Below are positions 36,685-47,060 of a stretch of 64,000 nucleotides of DNA, one piece after another. The position numbers and the translations under genes were made by a program. Under the pieces are notes generated by a model. It did not search any database. It was given only the letters and a program-made list of their open reading frames with translations, and was not told the DNA's origin. Positions within the stretch are counted from its first letter, which is position 1. The number at the start of each line of letters is the position of its first letter. The stretch comes from Lates calcarifer. Its lineage: Eukaryota > Chordata > Actinopteri > Centropomidae. Location: assembly GCF_001640805.2 (NCBI RefSeq), contig NC_066835.1:5168727-5232726 (forward strand), in the 5' to 3' direction.

Positions 36685-37001
36685 CTCAGTGTGTCCCTGA
36701 CAGCTCCCTGTACTAACAGCCCCTGTGGCAGAGCAGATACCAGCCAAAGATTAGGATGTAATTACACGCCACTTTCTGCTCCATCTCTCTGCCCGAGAGA
36801 GGAAGAAGAAGAAATAGAGAGAGAGAGAGAGACGAGATTGAAGGAAGAGGAGGGGAAGTAAGGTGGAGATAAGGGCTTGGCTGTCTGTCTGTGTGTATGT
36901 ATGTGTGTGTGTGGGGGGGTGGTGGTGGTGTGTGAACGTCCTAATAGAACACCCCTCCCCGCCCCAATCTTGCACAGACACACACACACACACACACACA
37001 C
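36633..37001. repeat. Cluster of GT, TA, GA, GGT and CA simple repeats
   Basis: (GT)n/(TA)n/(GT)n at 36633-36684, GA run near 36817-36832, G-rich GGT stretch at 36909-36930 and (CA)12 at 36978-37001. Long frames here are repeat artefacts. Confidence 0.95.
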
Positions 37002-37059
37002 TGCCAATGAACTCACAGTCCAAAAAACCTCTCACCCTCCTTTGCTCTGCACGCGTCAA

Positions 37060-37215
37060 ATGTTTTGACTCGAGATTTACCCCGCTGTGCTGTCATTGGC
37101 CGTCTGTCGCCATGGCAACTTAACGAACACCACCGTCCTATCCCACACATGCAGAGGGTGTGTTGTGCCCTAAGCGTCAGACATTAGGATAATCCCCTTC
37201 TCTCATTTAAATGTA
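37060..37215. promoter_or_regulatory. Putative regulatory island with a perfect RFX X-box
   Basis: GTCGCCATGGCAAC (37106-37119) fits the RFX X-box consensus GTNRCC-NN-RGYAAC at every position. An inverted CCAAT box (ATTGG, 37095-37099) lies 6 bp upstream. X-box plus CCAAT pairs occur in RFX-controlled promoters and in conserved enhancers. The flank is GC-richer than its surroundings and free of repeats. Confidence 0.4.
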
Positions 37216-37861
37216 AAGTCAGCAAAAGAAAAAGTGGCTCTGGTGTGTTATATATGTGTGAGTTGCACAAGTGTGTGAGTGGAGGAGGGGCGGACATGTG
37301 TCTCATGTGCACACCAGGAAGATAATTTGCAGGAAAAAAAACTTTAATGGCATCAAATTTATCTCTCTATTTTCCCCCTTCCTCCTTCCTTAATATTCAC
37401 CTTCTTTCTTTCTGTCTTGCACGCATTTCTGTGTTCCCCCCCCCCCCTTTTCCTTGTGGTGACATTTTTAGGTCACCCCTCACTCTCTTTCATCATCTTT
37501 ACCCTGGCATGTTGTAAGCATGTGCGCGACGCGTATCTGTGAGAGGTGGGATATGGGAGCGGGATGCAGGAGGAATCCCTCTGGGGGAACATCAGGGAAA
37601 CGATGATCTCCTGGCATCCCCGCACATTCCCGCTGGCTCCCTTTTGAAGATGGGAGTTAGAGGAGACAGCTATCACAAACACACAGACACCTATAGTGCA
37701 GCACCTATACATACACATCTGTGTCCTAACTACTCTTTCTCTCCTGATTCTGAATCTGTTAAAGTTTATTTTCTTGTACATATAGATATAAGAAAGGGGG
37801 AGAGTTTCCCCAATCAGGGACATACATGGATGTGAACAACTTTTAATCCCACTTCTGAGAC

Positions 37862-37863
<2 letters not shown>

Positions 37864-37920
<57 letters not shown>
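37864..37920. repeat. GA microsatellite
   Basis: About 28 uninterrupted GA units; a second GA-rich patch follows at 37960-37985. Confidence 0.98.
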
Positions 37921-37924
<4 letters not shown>

Positions 37925-38799
37925 GTGTATGTTTGTGTATTCTCGTGTGTTAGAGCAAGAGAGAAGGGGGGAGAGAGAGAGAAAGGGGGAGTTCCACATT
38001 TCTGCAGGATCAAAAGCTTTCAGGGGATTTTGGAGCTTGGAGCTGGTATCTGTGTATGTGTTCATGCGTGCGTGTGTGTGAGTGTGTTTGTGTGAAGGGG
38101 GAGGGAAGGGTCCAGGGAGCTTTGACACAGATGTGAATATAGAAAAACAAAAACAGCACACACAAACCTCCCACACGCATGCACCACATTCACGCATGTT
38201 CTACACATAATCGTATGCAGATAGAAGTGCACAAATTTAGTAAAGAAGTACTTCCTGACACTCCACCACCACCACCACCCTCCTCTCCTTACTGTACCCG
38301 CACCTTACCCTCACTTAGATACATATCAGCACACACACACACAAACATTATGTATCAATTCACACCTCCAACTCCACACCAGAATGTTAAAACAGCTGTA
38401 TAAACACAATATTTTATCAATATTTGTACAAAAAATAAAAAAATAATTATGTTATTAGTCGACTTGCTAGACGAGCCAGATTGGTTGCATTCTTTTTTTA
38501 AAATTACGTTTTCATGTTTCTCTTGCATTTTTATCCATCTCTGCCTCTTCAGCAAGAGCATTTCAAAATAAGAGTTTGAATCAAATACTACTCTAATGTG
38601 TCAGATGTCAGTTAGTTAAGGCAGTTAGCTAGAGAATTAGCTAAACTTACGAATGTTAACTGTCAACCTAAAATTGTAATTTTAACATAATTTACATACA
38701 TAAGGTGGGTCACCAAATATGATCAGAAATATAGAAATAGCACCATGAGTATGCCCTCTCTCATTTAAAAAAAAAAAGTTTTATTAAAAAAAAGCAGCT

Positions 38800-39135
38800 T
38801 GGCTAATGTTACTTTAAGCTAACATACTGATAAACTTGTAAAGCTGGGTGTTAGCCCTCATTTTACCAGAGTAACATTAGTAACATTAGACTTTTTTTTT
38901 TTTTTTTAAATAGGGGTTTTGTTGTTGTTGTTGTTGTTTTTCCAGCAATCAGATTTGCAAACGTTAATGATGACTAACATACTGGTAAACTTGCAAAGTT
39001 GGGTTGCAGTGAGTTATTCCCCGTATTACCAAGAGTTTAAGCAAAGTTACTCTGACAATTTTTAAATAAGAAATCAAATATTCCTCTTAACTAGCAAAGC
39101 TGGATGCTATGAGTCTCATTTTACCAATGTTAAAT
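38800..39135 (+). repeat. Degenerate tandem repeat, unit about 120-155 bp
   Basis: A 31-bp block beginning CTAACATACTG occurs at 38819-38849 and 38974-39004 with three mismatches. A third, more diverged block (ACTAGCAAAGCTGGATGC, 39090-39107) is followed by CTCATTTTACCA, which also follows copy 1. T and GTT runs interrupt copies 1 and 2. Confidence 0.7.
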
Positions 39136-39439
39136 GTTAAACTACTCAAAGTTATTAAATAATGTTTATTTGACTCATGCTGATTAGAAATGTACAATTT
39201 CTGTAGTTATAGTTTGTAGATGTTGTATAATCAAATACCTTTATTATAGTTATTATATATATATATTATATTATCATAGTTAGTAGATGTTGAGAAAACT
39301 GAAACTTTTCAGTGACTATATGTGGCTCAGTTGTAGTTGAATTCAACAACACACCATTTCAAACATTTGCATCTTTTTACTGCTGTCTGCAGGGGCCCAT
39401 CAAACGTACACTCACAGTAATTTTTCACGACAAGCCAGT

Positions 39440-39545
39440 AATCACAGATGCTGTGAAGAAAGCAGCAAATCCTCTCATTGGAGAAGCTGGAACAAATGAA
39501 TGTTATTTCTGGGATTCATTATAATAAGCCCATTAAATTGATTAT
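39440..39545 (+). repeat. Fragment of the TTGATTAAT/ATCGATTAA fish repeat
   Basis: The block GAAAGCAGCAAATCCTC, then CATTGGAGAAGCTGGAACAA, matches the internal part of that family as I recall it and parallels 22838-22870. Confidence 0.5.
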
Positions 39546-40452
39546 ATATTGAACCATTTAGAAGTGCCGTAAGTGTACCTAAACCTAAAATTATTCAGTA
39601 CAGAGCCACTTGTTCTAAGAGTGATATTTACACACATGTTCAGACATCAATCACTCACACACACAAACACAGAGCTCTACTCAGCCCCTACCACTTTGAC
39701 AGCATGTTAAAATCATGAGTGGATTACCAAAGAGTTTCTAAATCATACTGAAATCATGGCTGGATTAATTCCATGTGACATCAGCTCGTCTGCGGCTCCT
39801 AAGCCATTTTTAGTTGACGATCAAATAGCTTAACCTGGCCAGTTAATCCCATCCTAATATTCCACTAATCTGTCCCCAATCCAAATTATAACAGAATCAG
39901 TATCGGACCGTTTGTTGTTTGTGTTTGAGTTCTTTCTTTCTTTCTTTCCAGCTTTCTTTTTCCACTCATATTGTGCACGCAAAGATAGTTTTGATCGGGT
40001 CACCTGTTTGTGTTTCTGAATATGAGTGTGTGTGTGTGTGTGTGTGTGTGTCTGTGTTTTCCTGTAAATATTCAACCATGACTCAGGCACCATGACTCAA
40101 ATTCTGGCAGATGCAGTGCTGTATCACACACACACACACTTACACAAAAACACACTCTTACCACTGTGACCTGATTGAAGCCACATACCTAAACAGAGGA
40201 TTAGTGACTTATCATCATCAAGTCCCCGGACTTTTGATGTTAGCGAGGTTATGTTTCCTGGTAAGGTTCTTATGCTTTACAATAAGCAGATGACCTCCAA
40301 ATGTTATTCATTCTGCTTTTGAAGAGCACTTCACTTGATGAAAAATAATAATAAAAAAAAGTGTGTACAACCTCCTGTTGTACATGTTTGTTTGGAGCAG
40401 GCCAAATGCCATAATCAGATCAACATTTTCCACTAAGGATAGAGAAGAGAGT

Positions 40453-40510
40453 GGGGAGAGGGGAGTTGGGTGGGGGTGGTGGTGTGGTGGTGTGGTGGTG
40501 GCTGTGGTGA
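40453..40510 (+). repeat. G-rich tract with quadruplex potential
   Basis: G runs of 4, 4, 3 and 5 separated by loops of 3, 4 and 1 nt (40453-40476) fit the canonical quadruplex pattern; a GGT/GTGG repeat follows. Confidence 0.7.
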
Positions 40511-41101
40511 GGATGGTAATGGTGACAATGATAAGGGTTTAGCTTTGGGGGACACCAGTGAAGAGAGAGGAAAGGAGAGAGTGATGGAGTGGTGGGTGGA
40601 GACGATGGAAGGGGGCAGCAGAGCTTTAGAATTGGGGGAAATCATTGTTGGGTGGGCGGGCAGGTGGGGGAAGAGAGAGGAGAGGGTGGAAGCTTGTCTT
40701 GGACCAATGTATCAGTCTGCTGGTACTTGGTCTTTTATTAAAAATCATTTATCAGCGTGTCAGTGCCTCTGATGTGATGGATATGGTGCAGTTTGATTGA
40801 TCACATATTTATTGGGAAATTGATCAGTGCCATAGTCATCTTTTTGGTCTGTAGGAAGCACTTCAATAGAATTCTAATGACAGATTTTTAGCAGGTCTCC
40901 GCACAAGTATGGATGAAATTATTGTTTTACATACTGCCCTGAGTGCCTTTCCCCAGGAAAGCACAGAAGAGCATTTATTTAAGATAGACCTTGTGAATGC
41001 TTTCAACATCTGGAGGTTAGTCTACTAAATAAAGCAGTAATTACATAGACATGAGCATTTAAAGTCATTAAATCTAGCCAGGTGAAAATACACAATATAT
41101 G

Positions 41102-41518
41102 TAGTACTGTGTAAAATGTTTTAGGCACTTGAGATCTTTACATCCATCAGGCAGTGGCACCAGACAGGTATCTGATCGGTCCCTAAAGCTGCAGAGAGAC
41201 AACAACCCCAAACATACAGCCAGAGTCATACAGAACTACCTTCAGCGACAAAAAGAACTAAAAGTTGTACAACAGACAGTCTGGCTCCCACAGAGTCAGT
41301 CTGAGATTACATGAAGAGACAGAAGACACTGAGACAGACTAAATACACAGACGAACTGTGGCAAGTTCTCCAAGATGCTTGGAACAACCTACCTGCCAAG
41401 TACCTTGAAAATCTGTGTGTAACTTTGTATGAAATTAATTGATAACTAAAAAGCATTTATTGCATGATTTTTGAAAGCATTCTCATGTCATAGAATTGTG
41501 CCTAAAAGGTGTTTATAG
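41102..41518 (+). mobile_element. Internally deleted Tc1/mariner element
   Basis: The left end (TACTGTGTAAAATGTTTTAG, 41104-41123) resembles a fish Tc1 terminus, and TTTTAGGCAC (41119-41128) is repeated inverted as GTGCCTAAAA at 41498-41507. Between them only the C-terminal third of a transposase remains. At about 0.4 kb it is far shorter than the 1.5-1.6 kb of complete copies, and it is non-autonomous. Confidence 0.75.
41129..41442 (+). pseudogene. Tc1-like transposase remnant (C-terminal part)
   Basis: One frame (to 41314) carries LQRDNNPKHTARVIQNYLQ and VVQQTVWLPQS, the conserved stretch around the second catalytic Asp of the DDE transposase. A frame change near 41300 then continues with YMKRQKTLRQ and DELWQVLQDAWNNLPAKYLE from 41308 to a TGA at 41440-41442. 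The part between, which in intact relatives holds SPDLNPIE with the third catalytic acid, is missing. The N-terminal helix-turn-helix half is absent. It cannot be active. Confidence 0.85.
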
Positions 41519-41519
41519 A

Positions 41520-43010
41520 ATCATATATAAATGTCACGAAATTTCATACGAAGTTCATATCACGAAAACTGAACCATCTCCACCTCCTCTGACCACTCTA
41601 TCTGCTGATGAAAACAGTGATACACAACTGAAAACTGGAGGAATGTAGTTAGTGGACCTTGAATTAAGATTTTTTCATTAGGGTGGTTGGTTTAGAGAAA
41701 ACATTGATGAACCCATGAGGAGCAACTGTGCTCAGGTCACTTGGCTTGAAGAGATCATGACTGGCATCTTTTGTAGAGGGTATGATTGATTCATATGTAA
41801 TTATTATACATGTTTTTATATACACTGACAGTATAGTCTACAATGACTACTTTGTGCAGTTTTGTGTGTGTGTGTATGTGTGTGTATGGAGGGAGGGGAG
41901 GGGGGTGGTTGTTGTTATAGGAGTATGGTCACAGAGGACATTGAGAGCTTCAGTGTGGGTTTCAGCCTTCAAAAGCCCATTCTGGTCGAACCTGAGCAGA
42001 TGGCACCATAGTGGGGGGAAGGGCATTTGGGTTTGAGTTTAAAATGACCAGGAGCAAAAGAAGGGGTGATGGGCTGTGACCAATGGGGCTGCTAGGCCTT
42101 AAAATGAGGTGAAGAACTCTAGAGACATCTCTCTCAGATTCCGCTCGCAGGGCCAGATGCAGTCTTAAACATGATTAACAACCTGCCAAGTAAATTCCTG
42201 TAGAAATTGCTACTAAAAGTTGTTAACTACATTGTGTTGCCAACGTTTTTGGACTTGTTACTCATTTCGAATAATGCATTACTGGAGGGGGGTCACAGCA
42301 TGGTTTTCAGCAGCCATGAGATGATTTATTGAATGTAGAAAAATATATTCCCAATGTGCAAAATTGTTCTGTTTTTTAATCACAGTAATAACAGAGTTTT
42401 AGCTGTCAAGTAATGAATATTTGCAGCCTCTAGGCTCGCTCCTGTAATTAAAAAAGTTAAATTGCCTGTCAAGGGAAAATAAAACTTGTCATTTAGTATC
42501 AAAGTTTACTGTTTTGTCTCTGAACACCTGCAACACTGCACAGTGCAAAAGTAGCTATTGAATCATGCCAGGGGATTGTGTGCTAAAAGCCACTGTCACA
42601 ATGCAGTTGGATTTAGAGTCAGATGGCAGGCGACAAAGTGCTACCTGCTGTGCTGGCACAAATACTGTGCTGAAAAATCAGACACAACCAGTGTTGTCAC
42701 ATACATTTGTGCTCCTGCTTTTCCAATCTGCTCCTCCATGGTAAACGATTAAACAAACCTCTCCTCTTGTGACATTTCATTGTCTGAGAAAAACCAATCA
42801 GGCATTTCGAAGTAAAGTGAAGTATTGAACCTTGCTTGACAGTTTCTTCTGTGAATTTTCCCAGTGATGAAATGGTCAACCCCTCCAGATCGATATCCCA
42901 TGATGCTCCCCCATTAAGGTTTTATTTTTGGGGCGCAGAGCGACTGCAGCATCAGTGGGGCGAGAGCCATGACAGAATGGTCACAGGGGGTACGTGGCTT
43001 GGTCGAAGGA
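41520..43010. other. Non-coding stretch
   Basis: Contains a GT run followed by a G-rich tract (41863-41910) and otherwise unique-looking sequence. No supportable exon. Confidence 0.4.
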
Positions 43011-43029
43011 GGGTGGGGTGGGGTGGGGG
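43011..43029 (+). repeat. Short-loop G-quadruplex motif
   Basis: Four G runs (3, 4, 4 and 5) separated by single T loops: GGGTGGGGTGGGGTGGGGG. One-nt loops are the most stable class of predicted quadruplexes. Confidence 0.8.
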
Positions 43030-43059
43030 TTGAGGTACCCCCATCTGCACCATCTGTGA

Positions 43060-43270
43060 CAGATCCCATGACCCCATTCACCATACACCGTCCAATGAGT
43101 AAGCCCCTGATCCTGAGTCAGTGGGCTGTGTCCCACTTCATAACATGTCATAATGATAAGTCACCAGGAAACGATCAGGATGCTCATTTCACATTAATGA
43201 AATGGTGTGATTTTGTTGACTCTCAGGAGAATTGCTTCACAAAAGCGCCATAATCAAAGTTTAACTGTCC
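43060..43270. promoter_or_regulatory. Complex non-coding island next to the quadruplex motif
   Basis: Balanced sequence without simple repeats, containing TGAGTCAG (AP-1-like, 43114-43121) and CACATTAATGAAATGG (43189-43204). Possible conserved element; untested. Confidence 0.25.
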
Positions 43271-46200
43271 TAATAAATCACTATAATTATATTTATGGAC
43301 CCTTTCTCATTTCAACAGCTTTACTTTATTCCTCTTCTAGCTATCCTCAATACCACCGTCTTTCAAATCCCTTGCATTTCCCAAATCCCCGCTTCTCCTA
43401 TATGGGTAGACTCAGGCTAATACAAATTGCAGGCACATACCAAACACAGCATGTTTTGGACTGAGATGTATAGGATTGAATCATATAAGACTGGGGATTT
43501 TCTCAATCCCTGTTTTTTTATACAGAACCATATATAGCTGTAATGTAGGCTAACACTTAGGAAATGTGGTGGATAATTCTGCCATGCTGATAGATGTAGA
43601 CTGAGCTGAGTCCCTGGGGTTAGAGGATGTACAGAAACAACAAGGTCCTCATCAGCGGTAATGTGATGACTGGGTCAGGATTAGAATAAAAGGTTTGATT
43701 GCATCATATGGTCAAAACCAATTGGCTCTAAATCCGCCTGTATTTCTATTTTGCTTGTGTGTCTCTGCATATGTTTGGTCCTCAGTGATTCAGGAGCATA
43801 TGTTAAAGGGATCAATCAATGACATTTTTTATTGACCCCTTTCTTTCCTGCGCATGGGCACTCACTCACACACACACACACACACACACACTTAATCATC
43901 AATTCGCACTGTGTATGACTCAGGGAAATTGTGTGGGAGTGATTTATTTAGGTGTGACAGATGTGTCTACAATATACCGATCAATCCGGCATGATAAGAT
44001 TATACACATTGGACACCTCCCTCTTAATTCTGCATGTGTGTGATTTGAGTGCAGCATGTGTTGGTCAAGAAGTGTATGTGTGTGTGTGTGTGTGTGGGCA
44101 GGCATTGATAATCCTGGTGAGCAGCTGTGCTTCAGCCTATAGAGCATCTGCTCAGGTTGGCAGTGTGCTTATATAACATGATGCTGACCTCAAATTACTG
44201 ACACTCAATAATGATGATTAGGTCTGATATAATGATGATTACTGGATTGATAGAGTGCTTTGTGTCCCACTGTGATAGCCATTGTGTCATTTTGCAATTC
44301 CTAGGGTTTGAACCTGCTGCACCATTGTGACAATGACCTCCTTAAAGCATGAAATGGCCAGTCACTGTGATTTCCCCTGCACCCAGTCGTCCTCCATAAA
44401 AATCAATGCTGTTGCAAGTCTTCTCACTTTTATATTCTGTCAGCTGTAATCAATCAATGTTGGTTCTGGAAGAGCACAGACCTCTAAAACTTATACTTAA
44501 GCTGTTGTCTGGTAATTGCAGATTACATCCCAATGTGTGTATGCATGGCCAAAGATTGTTTTACAAATGATCATGTATCGTTTTAATATTTGGGAAAATA
44601 GTGAATAGATTGAGTTGTTTTTGGCTATTCAGAAAATATCTGAGTAACTAATTGAATGTTTTCCCCTGATCTGATGCTTGTAGTTGGTAGAATCTCTCAC
44701 TTAAAATTACTTAAAATATCTTCATTACTATAATTCTCAGAATTGGATCCTCAGGAGCATTCAGGCTTGTTTTACATTAGCTAATGTCTCATGCAGCCAA
44801 AATGGGATTGAGACCTGCCAACAGTCATCATTTAAGGACTGTCAGATGCTGTCATTATAATTGTGAGATGTGACTGAGCAGTGGTTACTCATTGCTACCA
44901 TAAGTAGGCAAATATATAGCTGTCATCACTAAATATTATGATTATTTTTGGTGATTAAATACTGTAAGTAGCTAACCACAACGTTAGCTAACAATAGCTC
45001 AGTATCTTATGTGAGTTGAGAGCTTAATAGTCTCTTAATAGAGTTAACAGTATCATTTAGGAACTGTCAGATATCTGGATGTGTAATTGTCAGACTTGCA
45101 GGCAACAACACATTATTAATATGTAGCTGTTTGTTTGTTTTTTTTGTTTTTGAATCTTGACAGTTTTTTAACATTGATTTCTGACTCTCAGTTTAAATAC
45201 TAAGAGGTGTAATTGTTCTAAATTCTATAATATTATTTGAAAATGACATAAATGAATGCAAAGATAGATATCTCTATATTAGACTAGATGATTTATTTAT
45301 AGATAGATAGTCTAACTCTCATTTCATATCATTTGTAGCACATGGTGAGTGTACAGTTTTCATGGATTTGTTCATTGCCCTCTTTGGATGGAGCAATCAA
45401 CCCCTTAGAAAAGTACTAATGGGCTCATTTGACCCCAGTGAAGAGACTCATGGATCAAACACTGAATTTCTTATGTCTTTGTGTATTTGAACTTAGATAA
45501 TGTATGCATTTAAAACAGCAAAGGGAGCATGTGTACCATTATCTTGCACTGAGAACAAGTGTCTTTGAAGTGTTGTGTCGGTGTGTGTGTGTATATATGT
45601 GTGTGTTCACAAACATGCATGCTGGGCCATACCCTAAAGTAGTATATGTTCTCTGCTGGGTAATTGGATTACTGAATTCCTCAAACGCAAAGGCTGAGAC
45701 CCCCGAGTACTATTTTATGCCTTCTCAGCAACCTCACCGCTCCCTGCTTCATCCTTTGCTCTCATTTTAACTTTCCCCAAGACATTCACAATAGAGACCC
45801 TGTCGATTTGCAAGAAACATCCAGAAGCGCTGACAAGTAGCTGTAGGAGCGCGGAGGAGTCTAATTCTAGTTCGCTGACCCATTTCCTCAGAATAAGCTG
45901 AGAATCTCCTCCCATCGTCTTCCTCTTCTGACTCTGTGCTCAGTCTGATTGCATCAGCATGGACTGACCTACTGTATGTAGAGAGCATGGAAATGTGTGT
46001 GTTTCATTTGACCGTGTCATGTAGCATGTGTCAAGGTCAGCTCTTGTTTCATACAACCTCTTCACATTCATACTTCCATCTAATTGATCTGGAGGAAAAA
46101 AGGCGAGAAAAGTACTATAACCGCAAATTTGCCTGAAATTGAGACTTGTGTGTGTGCGCGCTGTGAGTGTGTGCTGGTGTGTGCTTCATACTCAGTCTGG

Positions 46201-46391
46201 GGGCAAGGTAATACCCATGGATAAATCCAGCTGAAATAGGAGGGGAATGATTTAATAAGGAGAGTGTAATAGAGGGAGGGAGAGAGGGACAGATAGGATG
46301 GATGAATGTTTTGATCAGAGCAATAAAGAAAGACCCCTCTCTCTGCCCCTATTCTTTGCCCTAGGCTCTATATATGTATGTATGTGTCTAA

Positions 46392-46422
<31 letters not shown>

Positions 46423-46500
46423 CCGGGCACCTCTGCTCTAACAATGCACTGGGATGAGAATGAAGGGAGACAGCCAGGGGAATAGTGTAGAAAACAGAGA
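43271..46500. other. Non-coding stretch with microsatellites
   Basis: (CA)13 at 43866-43891, (GT)n at 44073-44096, GT runs near 45580-45605 and (GT)14 at 46392-46420. The patch 44190-44350 is complex. A TAGATAGA-type motif lies near 45300. No exon supported. Confidence 0.45.
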
Positions 46501-46622
46501 GACAGCTCCGGTGGACTCCATTCAATCAGTGCAGCGCTGGACCCAGCTCATCTGCTCCCTAACAATGGAGAGGTCACTATGAATTAGAGGCACGCAGAGA
46601 TTTGGGAGATGGAAGTAGGCGA

Positions 46623-46660
<38 letters not shown>

Positions 46661-47060
46661 CAGACAATACAGGGAACACACATACATACACATAGTCACT
46701 TGCTCACTTATTTTTTCCGTTCCTCCATCTACCTTGTATTTCCCTCTTTCTCTTTCCATCTCTATCGGCCTGTCTTGGCTCTAAACAGGTCCGCCAACAG
46801 GCTAAGCATTGTGCAACGCCCCAGAGACTGAGTGTGACATTTAGTGCGCTTGGTTCCATTTCCCTTGTCATTATCGGCTGTCTATTCTGCTGTGGTTCTA
46901 CGACAATAGCCGCTGTCTTACTCCAAACAGGCCTGCTGCTGTTGATGCCTGTTGAGAATAGACCAGGGCTTTTTGTGGGGCCACAAATGGCCCCCGGTTT
47001 CCTGATGGGATGTATCGACTGGCCATCTGATTCAGAGCAGAGCAGCACTTACTGAAGAAA
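46500..47060. promoter_or_regulatory. Complex non-coding islands flanking a CA microsatellite
   Basis: Two complex blocks (46500-46600 and 46780-47060) flank (CA)17 at 46624-46658. They contain SOX-type ACAATGG (46563-46569) and ACAATAG (46902-46908) motifs and balanced base composition. Both strands carry chance open frames here (up to 114 codons), but neither resembles a known protein nor has splice support. A conserved enhancer is the better guess. Confidence 0.3.

Noticed and set aside
39312..39524. 70-codon + strand frame after a ctgcag acceptor
   Set aside because: Its downstream half matches a dispersed fish repeat rather than a gene.
46704..47055. 114-codon - strand and 73-codon + strand frames
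   Set aside because: No family match and no splice sites; complex non-coding DNA is a better explanation.
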